Source: Candidatus Tokpelaia sp. JSC188
GTDB taxonomy: Bacteria > Pseudomonadota > Alphaproteobacteria > Rhizobiales > Rhizobiaceae
Direction of reading: 5' to 3'
NCBI GenBank assembly: GCA_003331065.1
Contig: QENB01000001.1
Coordinates: forward strand, 391,898-455,897
DNA length: 64,000 bases
Positions 63,472 to 64,000 of this stretch are shown piece by piece. Every line of letters begins with the position of its first letter. The first letter of the stretch is position 1. The notes beneath the pieces are model-generated. The model worked only from the letters and a program-made list of their open reading frames with translations. It was not told where the DNA came from and made no database searches. The position numbers were made by a program, and so were the translations under genes.

Positions 63472-64000
63472 GATTTTAAATCATCTTATCAACTAGAAAG
63501 TAGCAATAAGGACTCAACATGCCACTTTTAAGTCATCCTGATTAGGTGTTAAATAGTGTTAGAAGATTGGATCGTATGGCTATTCGCTGCTGTAGGGTTG
63601 GTACTTACCATTGTAGGTCTATAATACAAAACCTATCAATCATCTTTTCTCCGATAGACAATGGCATTTAGTCAAATATCAGAAAAATGACAAACTAAAC
63701 GCTAAACGTCCTTTTCCCTGATTCCATCCTCTAAACAGCATCTGTTTACTCAGCTTAATGCATCACATTACCAGAATAGGAATAATATGATTTCTGCGTA
63801 ATCTGGCTCGTTTCATTTATCTCATTTCTCATAATTTAAGTGAGCTAAAACTCAAGCTCTTTTCAATACATTGAATATCTGGATCGGATTTATGTATTCT
63901 CTAATGGAATACGTATAACAAGAGTTCATACTAGAAAATCGTTTCATACAGATGAAATTTCTCAAAGATGTAGTTTGTTATTGTAGTAGTTATTTTTATT
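63472..64000. other. Right-end non-coding stretch
   Basis: AT-rich sequence upstream of murJ. It has one doubtful 22-codon frame (63556-63624). No trace of the glnD gene usually found here was seen. Confidence 0.5.
63556..63624 (+). CDS. Doubtful 22-aa single-helix microprotein
   Basis: A GTG start with AGGTG 7 bases upstream opens LEDWIVWLFAAVGLVLTIVG and then stops. The peptide would be one membrane helix. It may be chance, or a relic of a longer membrane protein. No homologue is known to me. Confidence 0.2.
   Translation: MLEDWIVWLFAAVGLVLTIVGL

Overview
This window is an AT-rich stretch of an alphaproteobacterial chromosome. The proteins point to the order Hyphomicrobiales (Rhizobiales), in the Brucella/Bartonella/Rhizobium neighbourhood. 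The a and c subunits of ATP synthase, PurC, Ndk, DksA, LipB and NifU-like proteins read like Brucellaceae/Bartonellaceae sequences. Several gene orders are also typical of that order: atpI-B-E-b'-b, lptF-lptG-lptD-surA-ksgA, purC-purS-purQ-purL-bolA-grxD, recJ-hom-aminotransferase and murJ-trpS-nfu. The assignment rests on remembered family sequences and synteny, not on a search. I cannot name genus or species.

The genome looks as if it is being reduced. Gene-poor gaps of 0.4 to 2.4 kb separate intact housekeeping genes. atpI is a frameshifted pseudogene. Genes usually found at these loci in relatives are absent (pdxA, glpX, pepA, a universal-stress gene, yicC/mltG, glnD). parE seems to have lost its first reading frame and to be rescued by re-initiation. 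Two families of short degenerate dispersed repeats lie in the gaps. This suggests a host-associated bacterium (inference).

Layout. 1-8 kb: 3'-truncated S49 peptidase, tRNA-methyltransferase-like gene, polyprenyl diphosphate synthase, TPR protein, glyQ-glyS. 8.3-11.7 kb: ClpP-like protease, then the F0 part of ATP synthase on the minus strand with dead atpI. 11.7-16.5 kb: gene-poor, with pgsA, ndk, a small membrane protein and holC. 16.5-24.6 kb: LPS export and outer-membrane biogenesis (lptF, lptG, lptD, surA), then ksgA, gmk and lipB. 24.8-31.9 kb: parE, recJ, hom and a class I/II aminotransferase. 32.4-41.6 kb: tRNA-Glu, purine genes, bolA, grxD, dksA, rpe, purB and tRNA-Lys. 41.6-43.7 kb: non-coding except for tRNA-Ser. 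43.7-50 kb: RNase E and the sulfate-assimilation operon cysH-cysD-cysN. 50.2-56 kb: repeats, recR and an acrAB-type RND pump. 56-64 kb (minus strand): creatininase-family gene, groES-groEL with promoter and a degenerate CIRCE operator, nfu, trpS and murJ.

Working together, the retained genes supply ATP synthesis, LPS transport, de novo IMP synthesis and direct reduction of APS to sulfite for cysteine. They also supply Fe-S and lipoate cofactor handling, translation, chaperones and one efflux pump. I found no phage, intact insertion sequence, CRISPR array or clearly new multi-gene system. The most unusual items are the GTGA-coupled 47-codon ORF in front of parE, the membrane tail on CysN, the repeat pairs and the altered CIRCE element.
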